A DNA stretch of 20,350 bases from a virus, in IMG/VR virus record IMGVR_UViG_3300028374_000079, positions 1-20,350 of that record; one strand, written 5' to 3'. Position 1 is the stretch's first letter. Every line of letters begins with the position of its first letter. A program made the translations under genes and the position numbers. Under the pieces are notes generated by a model. The model was not told the DNA's origin. It ran no database searches and was given only the letters and a program-made list of their open reading frames with translations. Shown piece by piece: positions 7,737 to 15,474 of this stretch.

Positions 7737-10196
7737 TTATGATGGCCTAGTTATACGCGAACCGCGCTTGTAGTACAGCCCGTCCCATTCAATATCTGAA
7801 ACAGTGAAGGGGTAAGGCGAGTCATTGTAGATCCTGATACGAGAGCGGTCATTACGAGCGCGTACAGGGACCTCAAAGGAACCTGTTGTGAGGCTGAAGT
7901 CTCCTATGGTTGAACTAACTTGCCCGAGTATCCGGCCAGAGTTGCGCTCAGTATAGGCGTAATCAGCCTGTACGTCTACGTTAAAATCACCTGAGTCTAT
8001 GAAGTTAATGAACATAGCACCTATGGTGAGCTGAGACGTACCAATGGCCCTGTTACCTTGATCCCGCACATAGATCCGCGAGGGAGTAATTGAGCTTTCA
8101 TACTTCATGCCGAAGAGCACCGTACCGCCCAGCATATCATTCTTCAGGGTAGCTGTGCTGCCATCCCAGTCAATGATACGTGCAGGCATACCCGGGTAAG
8201 GACATCCCGGACCCTGTACTGCCAGCAGCTTATCTACGTCAGCAGGAAGGTGCCCAAGTCCAGAGGCGGTCAGATTTACTCCGTCTACCTCTGTTCTGTG
8301 ATCCATCATCAAGTCACCCTCAAAGTAAGTCTGAGTAGTATCCTGACTTATGTCCATCAGGCACACATGCACCTCATTGGTAGCATTGTCATAGGACAGC
8401 ACAGAAAGCGTTTGCTGGCTGAACTCCATGTGAAAGATGTACAGGTCGTCCCTGAACTCCCACTTACTCCACGCGCTCTGAAGGCGGCTGGTGTCCTCCC
8501 ACAGGTACTCGTACACGTAAGCTGTGCTGCCTGCACTCCCTACGCATACCATCTTACTAATGTTTGTTGAGCTAGACATAATGCGGATATCACCTACGAT
8601 CAGCCTCTCCACCGCGACCGTGATAGGCCGTGCGTTGTTGCTGTTAAGATCGCTGTCTGTGTAGAATTCCCGCACGCCTGAGTACACCCCTGAGTTAACC
8701 GCAAAGAACAGGTTCTGTCCTGAGGGAGCGGGCCGTACCTCTGTCTGCATAACAAACTGAGTGCTCTCTGCCATGGTCGCGTTCTGCGGGGTTATTGCTG
8801 AACCTCCGGGTATAGTGTACTGCGCCTGATCTGCGAACAGTACAAGGTCACGGTCCTGCGTCTGTGCGAAACGTAGCAGGTTAACCTTTACGCCAGCCGA
8901 GGCCAGCCCAATAGGCGCGTCAGCCAGCAGTGCAGTAACTGTCTTCTTAAAGAAGTTGAAGAAGTCCCGAGTAACTGACATACTAATACCTTCTGGATAC
9001 ACCAGCACGAGCCTGCCTTGGAACACTGCTAGGTCTACTATTGAGCTAGTTACAAAGTCAGGGAAGGGGTTAGTAGTCTTGTCCCCCGATGTACGGTCAG
9101 CCCAACGATCTATCTCAACAGAGTCTACCGTCTCGCCGCCTGCGCCACCAACGAAGTCGAAGCTGTCCCCGCGTATGAGCATGTGCGGCATTGTGTCTTG
9201 ATCTAGGACAGCAGTTCCGAACTGGGCCTCTACCCAAATTCCGGACTGGAAGTACGCAAGATCAAAGTTAAACCCACCGTAACTTAGGGGCGCTGTTGAG
9301 TTAACTGTGAAGCGCATATAGAAATCATCGGCTGCGTTCGTTCCGCCAGAAATTCGGTATACAGAACCGGCCCTCTCGTGTAACGGTAGGTCAGCAAGCC
9401 CGGTCACTTCATTGTTGTTTATTGCTACAATGGCGTCGCCGCCTGTGCTATCTGTGGTCTCTACGGAGTACTTTTCAACGGTAGCTTTTGGAATAATAAC
9501 GGACTCGTTGCCATCTACATACATATCAAAGTAATCGACGAAATTAGTAACGGCCTGTAGCGCGGTCCTCAGCAACTGCAAAGTGTTACTAGCACTGACG
9601 TTCTCCTCAGCATCCGTGTCAGTGCTTGCTGGAGTAGTCACTGTGGCAGAAGAGTACTTAGGCCCGTCTGATGTATCCGCCCGTACAGTAATAGTATAGT
9701 CACGGCTGTACTGTTCAGCTAGGATAGTTACCCTAGAAGGATTATTAACAGGCCACTCGTCCGGCTCATCGTTGGTTCCGCTTATAGTAACAGTCTTGTT
9801 GGTAAAGAACGTGTAGTCTCCTACCGTGGTTGCTGCTAGGTTAGCTTTAGGATTAGGCGTGTCCAAGTAACTCTGCATAGAGGCAGAGACAGAAGCGGTG
9901 AATTCCGTGCCATCCTTGCCAAGCACTCGCGGGTTCCCATCGTTAGGGTACACAACAATGAAGTACTCTTCTGCGTCACCCCTAGAATAGAAGTGAACAA
10001 AGATCTTTGATGGGTCAACTACAGGGGCCGCTACCTTGGCCTGAAACTGAGTAGGCGGACGCCTGTGAAGCATACGCAGGGGGTCAGATGTCATGTTGAC
10101 CTGATCCTCTACCTGTCCCGCCAAGCGCTCTTTATCGGGCTGCTGAGAGATCCCCTGCAGCAGTGTTCCTAATGATCCGTCTACTCGCTTGCCCAT
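7737..10196 (-). CDS. Tail tubular protein B, T7 gp12-like (nozzle)
   Basis: An 819-aa protein forming the distal tail tube or nozzle through which DNA leaves. The N-terminus is diagnostic for the family: GKRVDGSLGTLLQGISQQPD followed by an ERLAGQVEDQVNMTSDPLRMLHRRPPT region (residues 22 onward), close in style to T7 gp12 (794 aa). The rest is beta-rich, as expected for the nozzle. The open frame has an ATG 13 codons further upstream at 10235, but I chose the ATG at 10196: it is preceded by AGGAGG at 10202-10207 and lies one base after the gp11-like stop, and the upstream codons would only overlap the gp11-like gene. The TAA-C-ATG arrangement implies translational coupling to tail tubular protein A. 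A gp14-like gene follows directly. Confidence 0.94.
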   Translation of the reverse strand: MGKRVDGSLGTLLQGISQQPDKERLAGQVEDQVNMTSDPLRMLHRRPPTQFQAKVAAPVVDPSKIFVHFYSRGDAEEYFIVVYPNDGNPRVLGKDGTEFTASVSASMQSYLDTPNPKANLAATTVGDYTFFTNKTVTISGTNDEPDEWPVNNPSRVTILAEQYSRDYTITVRADTSDGPKYSSATVTTPASTDTDAEENVSASNTLQLLRTALQAVTNFVDYFDMYVDGNESVIIPKATVEKYSVETTDSTGGDAIVAINNNEVTGLADLPLHERAGSVYRISGGTNAADDFYMRFTVNSTAPLSYGGFNFDLAYFQSGIWVEAQFGTAVLDQDTMPHMLIRGDSFDFVGGAGGETVDSVEIDRWADRTSGDKTTNPFPDFVTSSIVDLAVFQGRLVLVYPEGISMSVTRDFFNFFKKTVTALLADAPIGLASAGVKVNLLRFAQTQDRDLVLFADQAQYTIPGGSAITPQNATMAESTQFVMQTEVRPAPSGQNLFFAVNSGVYSGVREFYTDSDLNSNNARPITVAVERLIVGDIRIMSSSTNISKMVCVGSAGSTAYVYEYLWEDTSRLQSAWSKWEFRDDLYIFHMEFSQQTLSVLSYDNATNEVHVCLMDISQDTTQTYFEGDLMMDHRTEVDGVNLTASGLGHLPADVDKLLAVQGPGCPYPGMPARIIDWDGSTATLKNDMLGGTVLFGMKYESSITPSRIYVRDQGNRAIGTSQLTIGAMFINFIDSGDFNVDVQADYAYTERNSGRILGQVSSTIGDFSLTTGSFEVPVRARNDRSRIRIYNDSPYPFTVSDIEWDGLYYKRGSRITRPS

Positions 10197-10197
10197 G

Positions 10198-10809
10198 TTA
10201 GCCTCCTGGGAAGTTGGCGTTACGTCCGCCCCCAAAAGTGGAGTACGGGCGAATGCCTGAATTAAGTCGTACAGGACCAGCGCCCAACAGCATGTTGGTT
10301 CTACGGTTCCGTTGCTCAGCAGTCTTTAGCTCAATCTTTGCGAGCTGTGCATCCTGTCTGAGCTGCTGTACACGCACAGGGTCGCCATCGTAGTCCGCTT
10401 GGAACTTACGTGCCGCCTCGTACTGAATATAGTTAGATGCCACGTAGGGCAGTTGATCGTACTCAAGGAAGACAATCATATCTACATTGATTGACCTATC
10501 GAGCTGAAATGTGTTACAGGTTGGATCATACAGTCGCTTCCCGCGTATAGTCAAATACGCGAAAGGATCGTGGGTTCTAACCTCTAGTGCATTACTAGGG
10601 ATAACAACTTCACCCTCCGTGTTCGGCACGAGGGTCACGGTTCTTTCCGTATTGAACCACCAGCTAGTTGCTTGTACTTCAATGGCCGTGTTTCTTAGTC
10701 TCGCCCGGGCTGCGATAACGTCCGGGTTGACTGCGTCAAGTGAGCTTACAGGCGCTTTGCCGATAGCTCCTCGCATGAGGTTGATTGCCTCAAGTTCAGT
10801 AAGGTTCAT
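10198..10809 (-). CDS. Tail tubular protein A, T7 gp11-like (adaptor/gatekeeper)
   Basis: A 203-aa protein (T7 gp11 is 196 aa) that forms the ring joining the portal to the nozzle and closes the capsid after packaging. The family signature is at the N-terminus: a helical LTELEAINLMRGAIGKAPV stretch, then a segment containing ARARLRNTAIEVQATSWWFN with the paired tryptophans typical of gp11-like proteins. The C-terminus is Arg/Gly/Asn-rich (RNANFPGG). The start has AGGAG nine bases before ATG. The gene lies immediately downstream of the intrinsic terminator that follows the capsid gene, so it should depend on read-through or on a separate transcript. That gives lower expression than capsid, as in T7. 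Its stop is one base from the start of the gp12-like gene. Confidence 0.93.
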   Translation of the reverse strand: MNLTELEAINLMRGAIGKAPVSSLDAVNPDVIAARARLRNTAIEVQATSWWFNTERTVTLVPNTEGEVVIPSNALEVRTHDPFAYLTIRGKRLYDPTCNTFQLDRSINVDMIVFLEYDQLPYVASNYIQYEAARKFQADYDGDPVRVQQLRQDAQLAKIELKTAEQRNRRTNMLLGAGPVRLNSGIRPYSTFGGGRNANFPGG

Positions 10810-10828
10810 ATTATTTTGCTCCTAAACG

Positions 10829-10857
10829 AAAAAAAGGGCCATCCCGAAGGATGACCC
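10829..10857 (-). terminator. Intrinsic terminator after the major capsid gene (T7 T-phi-like position)
   Basis: On the minus strand a 9-bp stem, GGGTCATCC and GGATGGCCC with a single G-T wobble, closes a TTCG tetraloop and is followed directly by seven T residues. This is a textbook Rho-independent terminator. It begins about 31 bp after the capsid stop codon and precedes the gp11-like gene. T7 has its single strong terminator for the phage polymerase in the same place, between genes 10 and 11, where partial read-through sets the ratio of capsid to tail proteins. Confidence 0.93.
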
Positions 10858-10888
10858 CATGGTCACTGCTTAGATGCAGTACTACTGT

Positions 10889-11917
10889 TTACACAGCAGC
10901 TACAACAACGCCTGCGTGCTCTGCACGGTTAGGAGTTACACCGAAGGCCAAGTAGCTATCAATGAACCATTGCAGCTCTGAGTCCATGTAGTAAACCTTA
11001 GAGGTCAACGGGATGGTCTCGCCAGCAAGCAGTGCCTTAGGAAGCATAACAAGTACCTTGGTACGGCCTTGCTCAGCAGTGGTGTCGTAAGCATTACCGT
11101 TACCTGTGTTGGACAGGAAGTGGCCACTTACAGCAGCTTTCGGGATACGGTTAGTCTTGACCAGTGGAAGGCCACAGGACTTAAGTACCATGCCTTCAGC
11201 ATAGTCGCCGTTACCCATGCTGTATTGCGAGTTGATCAGTCGATCGTTACGCAGCAGAGTGTAGTACTCAGCAGGACCTACAAGAATAACGCCACCGTCG
11301 AGGTCAACATCGTTCTCTTCGATACCTTGGCATACATCTTCGATTGCTTTCTGCAGCAGGTCAGGATCAGTCTCATCGCCTACAGCGTCGAGTGTAACCT
11401 TAGTGCCACTGTACCAGCCATCAGGCAGTGCAGTTTCACCAGCAGTAGGTGCTTGGTTGTCAACAGCAGCTACGATGAACGCGGATTTGATTGCTTGGAT
11501 AATGAAGGCTTCATCGAAGAACTTACCCAGTGTCTTACCGTGCTCTTGGCCCAGCTCAGAGCGGACATTGTAGTGAGCTTGGAAATCGTCAAGCAGTGCT
11601 ACGTTGTTACGAGCCAATACAATGGTATCGACCTTAACCTTTACGTTGTCAAACTGTGCAACAGAAGCATCAGGACGAACGCCCGGGACAACTTTCTGGA
11701 GAGTAGCTTCACCAACGCGGTCGTTAGTAACGGTATCAGTACCACGGATGGGCTTGATAGAAACGTATGAACGCATGAAGGACTTCTTAGCGAAGGTGCC
11801 TTCAACCATTCCACCGTATTGTTCAATGTGCAAAGGTTGTACAGTTGTTGCTGAGCCTACTGCGGCAAGTTCAAGACCTGAGCGGGACAGGCCCGTTGAA
11901 TCAGTTGGATAACCCAT
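10889..11917 (-). CDS. Major capsid protein, T7 gp10-like
   Basis: A 342-aa HK97-fold capsid subunit; T7 gp10A is 345 aa. Recognisable family features are the N-terminal region with ELAAVGSATTVQPLHIEQYG, then GGMVEGTFAKKSFMRSYVSI (residues 35-54), the TDTVTNDRVGEATLQKVVPG stretch and the QFDNVKVKVDTIVLARNNVA segment. Hundreds of copies form the icosahedral head with the scaffold as assembly partner. The gene follows the scaffold gene by 44 bp of very AT-rich leader carrying AGGAG nine bases before the ATG. It ends just before a strong terminator. There is no room or slippery site for a T7-type 10B frameshift product: the +1 frame closes within about ten codons. Codon use and composition match the neighbours. 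Confidence 0.97.
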   Translation of the reverse strand: MGYPTDSTGLSRSGLELAAVGSATTVQPLHIEQYGGMVEGTFAKKSFMRSYVSIKPIRGTDTVTNDRVGEATLQKVVPGVRPDASVAQFDNVKVKVDTIVLARNNVALLDDFQAHYNVRSELGQEHGKTLGKFFDEAFIIQAIKSAFIVAAVDNQAPTAGETALPDGWYSGTKVTLDAVGDETDPDLLQKAIEDVCQGIEENDVDLDGGVILVGPAEYYTLLRNDRLINSQYSMGNGDYAEGMVLKSCGLPLVKTNRIPKAAVSGHFLSNTGNGNAYDTTAEQGRTKVLVMLPKALLAGETIPLTSKVYYMDSELQWFIDSYLAFGVTPNRAEHAGVVVAAV

Positions 11918-11961
11918 AAATTTAACTCCTAATTTATTATCTTCTTAGTTCCACAAATAAA
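11918..11961 (-). promoter_or_regulatory. AT-rich leader and ribosome-binding site of the capsid gene
   Basis: This 44-bp spacer between scaffold and capsid has only 9 G or C bases by hand count and carries TTAGGAG before the capsid ATG. It is the longest gene-free spacer upstream of a structural start here. An unstructured AT-rich leader before the most abundant virion protein resembles the efficient T7 gene 10 leader and probably supports strong initiation. I see no sequence in it that looks like the candidate phage promoter found at 15475-15497. Confidence 0.5.
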
Positions 11962-12780
11962 TTACAATCCACGCTGCATGGCTACTTGCCGACGCTGGTG
12001 CAGTAATTGTGCCTCTGGACTATTTTCGCCATTGGTACGGACGACTTTATTTAACTCTTCGGCATATTGACGACGAGAAATTGGCTCAACACTTGACGGC
12101 TGAGCAGTTGCATCACCTTCCATTAGATTAGCGGGCTTGGTGAAACCGGGTGACTGCTGGTACATATTGGATAGCTCCCTTGCTGCGAGTTCAGATTGAA
12201 TGCCGCCAGCGGCGAGCATTGTATTGTACTGGTCCCATCCTTCCTTGGTTAGACCTGACTTGCCTGAGGCAATCCATTTACAGGCACCGTCCCACAGCTC
12301 TTTGCTACCAGCAGCCTTGTGTACAACTTCAGCAGTTGCTACTGCCTCAGCTTCGATCTTAGCATTCTCAGCCTTGACGCCAGCAAGGATACCCTGCGTA
12401 GCTGCGCGGCCTAGAACAGATTCAATGTATACAAGGTCAATGTCTTCTTCTTTGCCAGACTCAGAGAATACTCCGAATGCTTTATCAAAGTCTACGCCGC
12501 CCTCGTGGAAAGCGGATAGCACCTCGTCCATGTACTCGTTACCAGTAGACTCATACGGGAGATCTTCAGAAGCCTCTGCCTCTGCTTTCTCCTCCGGCTT
12601 GGCCTCTTCTTTTACTTCAGGTAACGTAGGCTTATCAGTGGTAGCGGGTGCAGCTTCTACTGCAGCGGGTGCCTCAGCGACCGGCTCTGTGACCGGCTCA
12701 ACTGGTGCCTCTGCCGGAGCAGCTACGGGTGCTACTGGCATCTCATTAGTGTTCGCTGGTTGAACGCCTGCTAAGCTCAT
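11962..12780 (-). CDS. Capsid assembly scaffolding protein, T7 gp9-like
   Basis: A 272-aa acidic protein located between portal and major capsid genes, the invariant place of the scaffold in T7-like phages (T7 gp9 is 307 aa). Residues about 14-71 are a low-complexity Ala/Pro/Glu/Val-rich run, followed by an acidic segment with NEYMDEVLSAFHEGGVDFDK (81-100) and a helical C-terminus rich in Arg, Gln and Leu that ends EAQLLHQRRQVAMQRGL. Scaffold C-termini usually contact the capsid protein through a basic helix, which fits. The protein should chaperone procapsid assembly and leave before DNA packaging. Translation is coupled to the portal gene: the portal TAA is directly followed by this ATG, with AAGGAG in the end of the portal gene. 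The assignment rests on position, acidity and C-terminal character. Confidence 0.9.
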   Translation of the reverse strand: MSLAGVQPANTNEMPVAPVAAPAEAPVEPVTEPVAEAPAAVEAAPATTDKPTLPEVKEEAKPEEKAEAEASEDLPYESTGNEYMDEVLSAFHEGGVDFDKAFGVFSESGKEEDIDLVYIESVLGRAATQGILAGVKAENAKIEAEAVATAEVVHKAAGSKELWDGACKWIASGKSGLTKEGWDQYNTMLAAGGIQSELAARELSNMYQQSPGFTKPANLMEGDATAQPSSVEPISRRQYAEELNKVVRTNGENSPEAQLLHQRRQVAMQRGL

Positions 12781-14313
12781 TTATTCTCCTTGGTTCTTTG
12801 CTACTTGCGGTGCTGTCTTAACTGCGACCTCTTCCGCAACTGCTTGCTGTTGTTGTGCCTGCTCTGCTTGAGCCATCTGCTGTAGCTCCTCAGGCGTCTT
12901 AAAGGCCATACCCTGATCAAGGCTGTTGTTAGCGGCAAGGTGCTTCAAGATGCGGCTCTCGCTTAGGTGCCTGCGGATCTCTGGTGACAGAGCATCCAGT
13001 GTAGCTGCATCGTTAACGAACATTCTCCACGACTCAAGATCACCTGAGCGAGACAGTGCATCTAGGCCAGTAATGATGATAGGCTCAATCTCTTCGCCTT
13101 CGATCTCTAGTCCTATACGCAGCATCAGCCGGTTAGCAATTGGCAACTGTAGAGTCTGTGCAAGGCGAGTGTATACACCACCAAGCGCTGTCTCTAGGTC
13201 ACGAGCAATAAGCCTGATCTCCTCAGCCGTTACGCGCTCAGCGTCCCGGATCTGGTTTGTGTCCATCAGGAATGCACGAGAGAGTCTGATCTCTTTCTTG
13301 TCTAGGTACGCCTGCAGCCCTTGGATATCCCGTAGCTTGTCAAAGGTTACTAGGGCGATGTCTTCCTCGCGGCCTGAGCACCATTGCCCGTTGGGAGTAG
13401 CGTTAAGTTCATTAACGTCAGTGAGTCCAGCGGGATGCACTAGGCCCTTAACCTGAGAGATCAGGCCCATAAGCTCATTGATAGTGCGCTCAGTGTTAGA
13501 CATAGCATGGAAGTCGCCAGCGTAATCTTCTACGAGGCCACGGCCATAGTCTTCGCCACGGATCAGCTTCCATGTTACTGAGATGAACGGTAGGGTTTTT
13601 ATTGTGTATACGCCCTCGTCGCCCTTGTCTGTAATCTGTAGCTCGTCAACGTGCTGAGTCAGGATATACTTCTTACGGTCAGCATCCCACATTACGTAGG
13701 TGTATAGCTTAACATCGTCGGTGTCTTTAACTATCGGCTTAGCTGCCTTTAGTGCTGCTTTAACTTTGTCTGGCAGGAACTCAACTTTCTTGTTGTCGCA
13801 GGTGATCATCTTAACAACGTCACCTGACAGGTTGCGCTTGATAACATAGTTACGTAGCGAGTACACCTGCAGACGCTGGTCTTCCTCAGGAGGAACAAAC
13901 AATAGTGAGTCGCCTACTACGATCAATTGCTTCAGCATCTCAGTCAAGGGATCTCGTGCCCCCATACGAGAAAGTTCCTTAACGGATTCCTTCTCAGCAT
14001 TCTGGAGTGCTGTGTCTATCTCAGCAGCAGGAACACCAGCGGCTTCAATCTGCTCCCTGATCTTAGCACTGGCGTCCAGCCTAAAGAACGGGCGGGATGC
14101 ACTGAACAGGCCCATCATCAGCTTGTTGCTTAGATGGTTAACTGCTTGGGCACCGAAGGATTGGAAGTCCTGTTGGATCTCGTCAGACTCAGTAGAGCCT
14201 TCCAAGGGGAATAGGGAAGGAACAGTCCAGCCTGCGTACCGCTCAATGCGGGTCTCGACTACACTGCGCTTCCCGCTTAATTCACTGTACATACTTTGAA
14301 CTGATTCAATCAT
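12781..14313 (-). CDS. Portal (head-to-tail connector) protein, T7 gp8-like
   Basis: A 510-aa portal subunit; T7 gp8 is 536 aa. Twelve copies form the vertex ring through which DNA is packaged and ejected and on which the scaffold and internal core assemble. Family features include an N-terminal RYAGWTVPSLFP segment, then EIQQDFQSFGAQAVNHLSNK and LMMGLFSASRPFFRLD (from about residue 45), a conserved GEDYGRGLVEDYAGDFHAM motif in the middle and the DTNQIRDAERVTAEEIRLIA stem/clip helix. The C-terminus is a Gln/Ala-rich low-complexity tail (EQAQQQQAVAEEVAV). The start has AAGGGG five bases before ATG, 9 bp after the stop of the gp7.3-like gene. The stop abuts the scaffold start. Confidence 0.96.
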   Translation of the reverse strand: MIESVQSMYSELSGKRSVVETRIERYAGWTVPSLFPLEGSTESDEIQQDFQSFGAQAVNHLSNKLMMGLFSASRPFFRLDASAKIREQIEAAGVPAAEIDTALQNAEKESVKELSRMGARDPLTEMLKQLIVVGDSLLFVPPEEDQRLQVYSLRNYVIKRNLSGDVVKMITCDNKKVEFLPDKVKAALKAAKPIVKDTDDVKLYTYVMWDADRKKYILTQHVDELQITDKGDEGVYTIKTLPFISVTWKLIRGEDYGRGLVEDYAGDFHAMSNTERTINELMGLISQVKGLVHPAGLTDVNELNATPNGQWCSGREEDIALVTFDKLRDIQGLQAYLDKKEIRLSRAFLMDTNQIRDAERVTAEEIRLIARDLETALGGVYTRLAQTLQLPIANRLMLRIGLEIEGEEIEPIIITGLDALSRSGDLESWRMFVNDAATLDALSPEIRRHLSESRILKHLAANNSLDQGMAFKTPEELQQMAQAEQAQQQQAVAEEVAVKTAPQVAKNQGE

Positions 14314-14322
14314 GATGGCCCC

Positions 14323-14658
14323 TTAGCGTAGTCCGCCAAGAGGAACACGCAGTTTGCGAGAACCTTTAGCTGAACCTGATTGGCGTCTTGCTCCCTCGGT
14401 AGCACCTAAGTCTACACTAGCTGCCTTGCTCTGTACCACTCCGGGAGTTGCCCCGGCTGGATCAGGCATTTCGATGTCGGGCATTTCAGGCATCTCTGGC
14501 ATTGCCTTCTTAGCGACCTTAGCCGCACCCTCAAACTGGTCGGTTACGCCTAAGCTAAGAACTGAGGCAATGTCACCCAGATCGCCCTTCACGGCACCCT
14601 TTACTCTCCGGCCTGCTGAACTTAATCCTTCCTTAAACATTTCTACTGCTCTGCTCAT
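14323..14658 (-). CDS. Small virion/tail assembly protein, T7 gp7.3-like
   Basis: A 111-aa protein directly ahead of the portal gene. It resembles T7 gp7.3 (99 aa) in being small and basic at the N-terminus (SSAGRRVKGAVKGD), having a low-complexity middle and ending in a Ser/Gly/Lys/Arg-rich segment (ARRQSGSAKGSRKLRVPLGG) like the Arg/Lys/Ser-rich end of gp7.3. T7 gp7.3 is a virion protein needed for tail assembly and adsorption. The middle has a short imperfect repeat, MPEMPEMPDIEMPDP, at residues 53-67. The start is supported by GAGGTG before ATG, and the gene lies 14 bp after its upstream neighbour. Similarity is by general character and synteny, not a strong motif, so the name is provisional. 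Confidence 0.62.
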   Translation of the reverse strand: MSRAVEMFKEGLSSAGRRVKGAVKGDLGDIASVLSLGVTDQFEGAAKVAKKAMPEMPEMPDIEMPDPAGATPGVVQSKAASVDLGATEGARRQSGSAKGSRKLRVPLGGLR

Positions 14659-14672
14659 AAGTCACCTCAGGG

Positions 14673-15083
14673 TTAGCGTACCCAATTTGATAGGGAGAAC
14701 TGGTGTGTTACCCAGCCTCGCTCTGTATGTGTCGGCCATTGCCGCTCTGCTACCTGCATACCTAAGAACCTTTTCCAGCGAGTATCTCTCTCGTTAGGAT
14801 CAAAGCCTGTGTATAATGCGTCAGTACCAGCGAATGAAAATGCCTCTGCACAGAACAGAACGACAAGTGTATAGAATTCCTTAGGAGATCCGGGGATGCA
14901 GTCTATAAGTAAACCCACCTCACCCTTACGAGTACACATACCAACAGCAAACGGATGACTAGAATCCTCATCATAAAAACTTCTGAGGTAGCACTGGTCT
15001 GATTCATATCCGTCGATTAGTTCCTGCTCTGTATCAGGGGATACTTCCCCGGCATCTCCGTATCTATAATCTTGTAAGTGCAT
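14673..15083 (-). CDS. GNAT-like small protein, possibly equivalent to T7 gp13
   Basis: A 136-aa protein with the layout of a GNAT acetyltransferase-like fold. A beta pair is suggested near FAVGMCTRKGEVGLLIDCIP, then a helix (KEFYTLVVLFCAEAF), a strand (DALYTGFDP), an N/T..RFLG segment (NERDTRWKRFLGMQVAERQ) and a final strand (GWVTHQFSL). The acetyl-CoA-binding Q/RxxGxG/A signature is not clear, so enzymatic activity is doubtful. T7 gp13 (138 aa), a protein needed for virion morphogenesis, has a similar length and a similar NTSHIRFLKTIGAVF segment. This may be its equivalent, moved from between gp12 and gp14 to ahead of the gp7.3-like gene. GGGAG precedes the ATG. The alternative is an unrelated acetyltransferase acting on host or phage protein. 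The fold assignment is by eye. Confidence 0.5.
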   Translation of the reverse strand: MHLQDYRYGDAGEVSPDTEQELIDGYESDQCYLRSFYDEDSSHPFAVGMCTRKGEVGLLIDCIPGSPKEFYTLVVLFCAEAFSFAGTDALYTGFDPNERDTRWKRFLGMQVAERQWPTHTERGWVTHQFSLSNWVR

Positions 15084-15095
15084 CTGTGCCTCTCC

Positions 15096-15470
15096 CTACT
15101 TAATTATACTAGTCTTAAATCCCTCTGCCTTAAGCCTTGCTTCAATAGTATCAATAACATTTAACTGACCAGCATTAAATGCAAGCTCTTCTACAGTAGT
15201 ATTCTTACTCCATCTCTCTTTAGGAAAGATCTTTTTTAGTCCTTCTAAATGTTCTTTGGAATACACTCTGTATACTGGCACTTCCTTCCGTGGCTCTGCT
15301 TGGGTCTCTCCTTCACTATCGCGTATATACTGGTTAATAATAGCAAGTTTTTCTTGGTCTGTGAGCTGAGAAGTTGCAGGCTTATCGCCTTCTGAGTTAT
15401 CTGAGTCACGCACTAATCCGATAAGGCTTGCGAGGATTGAGTACAGGAAGTTCAGTACAATGGTTTTCAT
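15096..15470 (-). CDS. Hypothetical protein with N-terminal hydrophobic segment
   Basis: A 124-aa protein that I do not recognise. Residues about 4-19 (IVLNFLYSILASLIGL) form one hydrophobic stretch with Lys2 in front, suggesting a membrane anchor or signal sequence; no clear cleavage site or lipobox is seen. The remainder is soluble and charged: an acidic linker (DSDNSEGDK), a helical part (LTDQEKLAIINQYIRD) and a Lys/Glu-rich C-terminal region that includes VYSKEHLEGLKKIF and VIDTIEARLKAEG. It is the first gene after the phage RNA polymerase, behind a hairpin and a candidate promoter, with TAGGAG before ATG. The gene is about 41% GC by hand count over 350 bases, against about 50% in a sampled stretch of the polymerase gene, which may mean later acquisition. 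A lysis or host-takeover role is possible but unsupported. Confidence 0.7.
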   Translation of the reverse strand: MKTIVLNFLYSILASLIGLVRDSDNSEGDKPATSQLTDQEKLAIINQYIRDSEGETQAEPRKEVPVYRVYSKEHLEGLKKIFPKERWSKNTTVEELAFNAGQLNVIDTIEARLKAEGFKTSIIK

Positions 15471-15474
15471 AGTG

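Noticed and set aside
10197-10235. Thirteen extra codons at the start of the gp12-like gene
   Set aside because: They overlap the gp11-like gene; the family N-terminus begins GKRVDG and the ATG at 10196 has an AGGAGG site.
10858-10891. A T7-like 10A/10B capsid frameshift product
   Set aside because: The +1 frame closes after about ten codons, no slippery run is seen at the end of the gene, and the terminator follows at once.
11069-11770. A 233-codon plus-strand reading frame antisense to the capsid gene
   Set aside because: It lies entirely opposite a certain gene, its protein resembles no family, and nothing else in the window is on the plus strand.
12200-12763. A 187-codon plus-strand reading frame opposite the scaffold gene
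   Set aside because: Its Ala/Ser/Thr-rich protein is the complement of the scaffold's Ala/Pro/Glu low-complexity segment.
15084-15100. TAGGGAGA before the GNAT-like gene, resembling the initial bases of a T7 promoter
   Set aside because: The CACTATAG core upstream is missing; the sequence is explained as the Shine-Dalgarno site of the gene.
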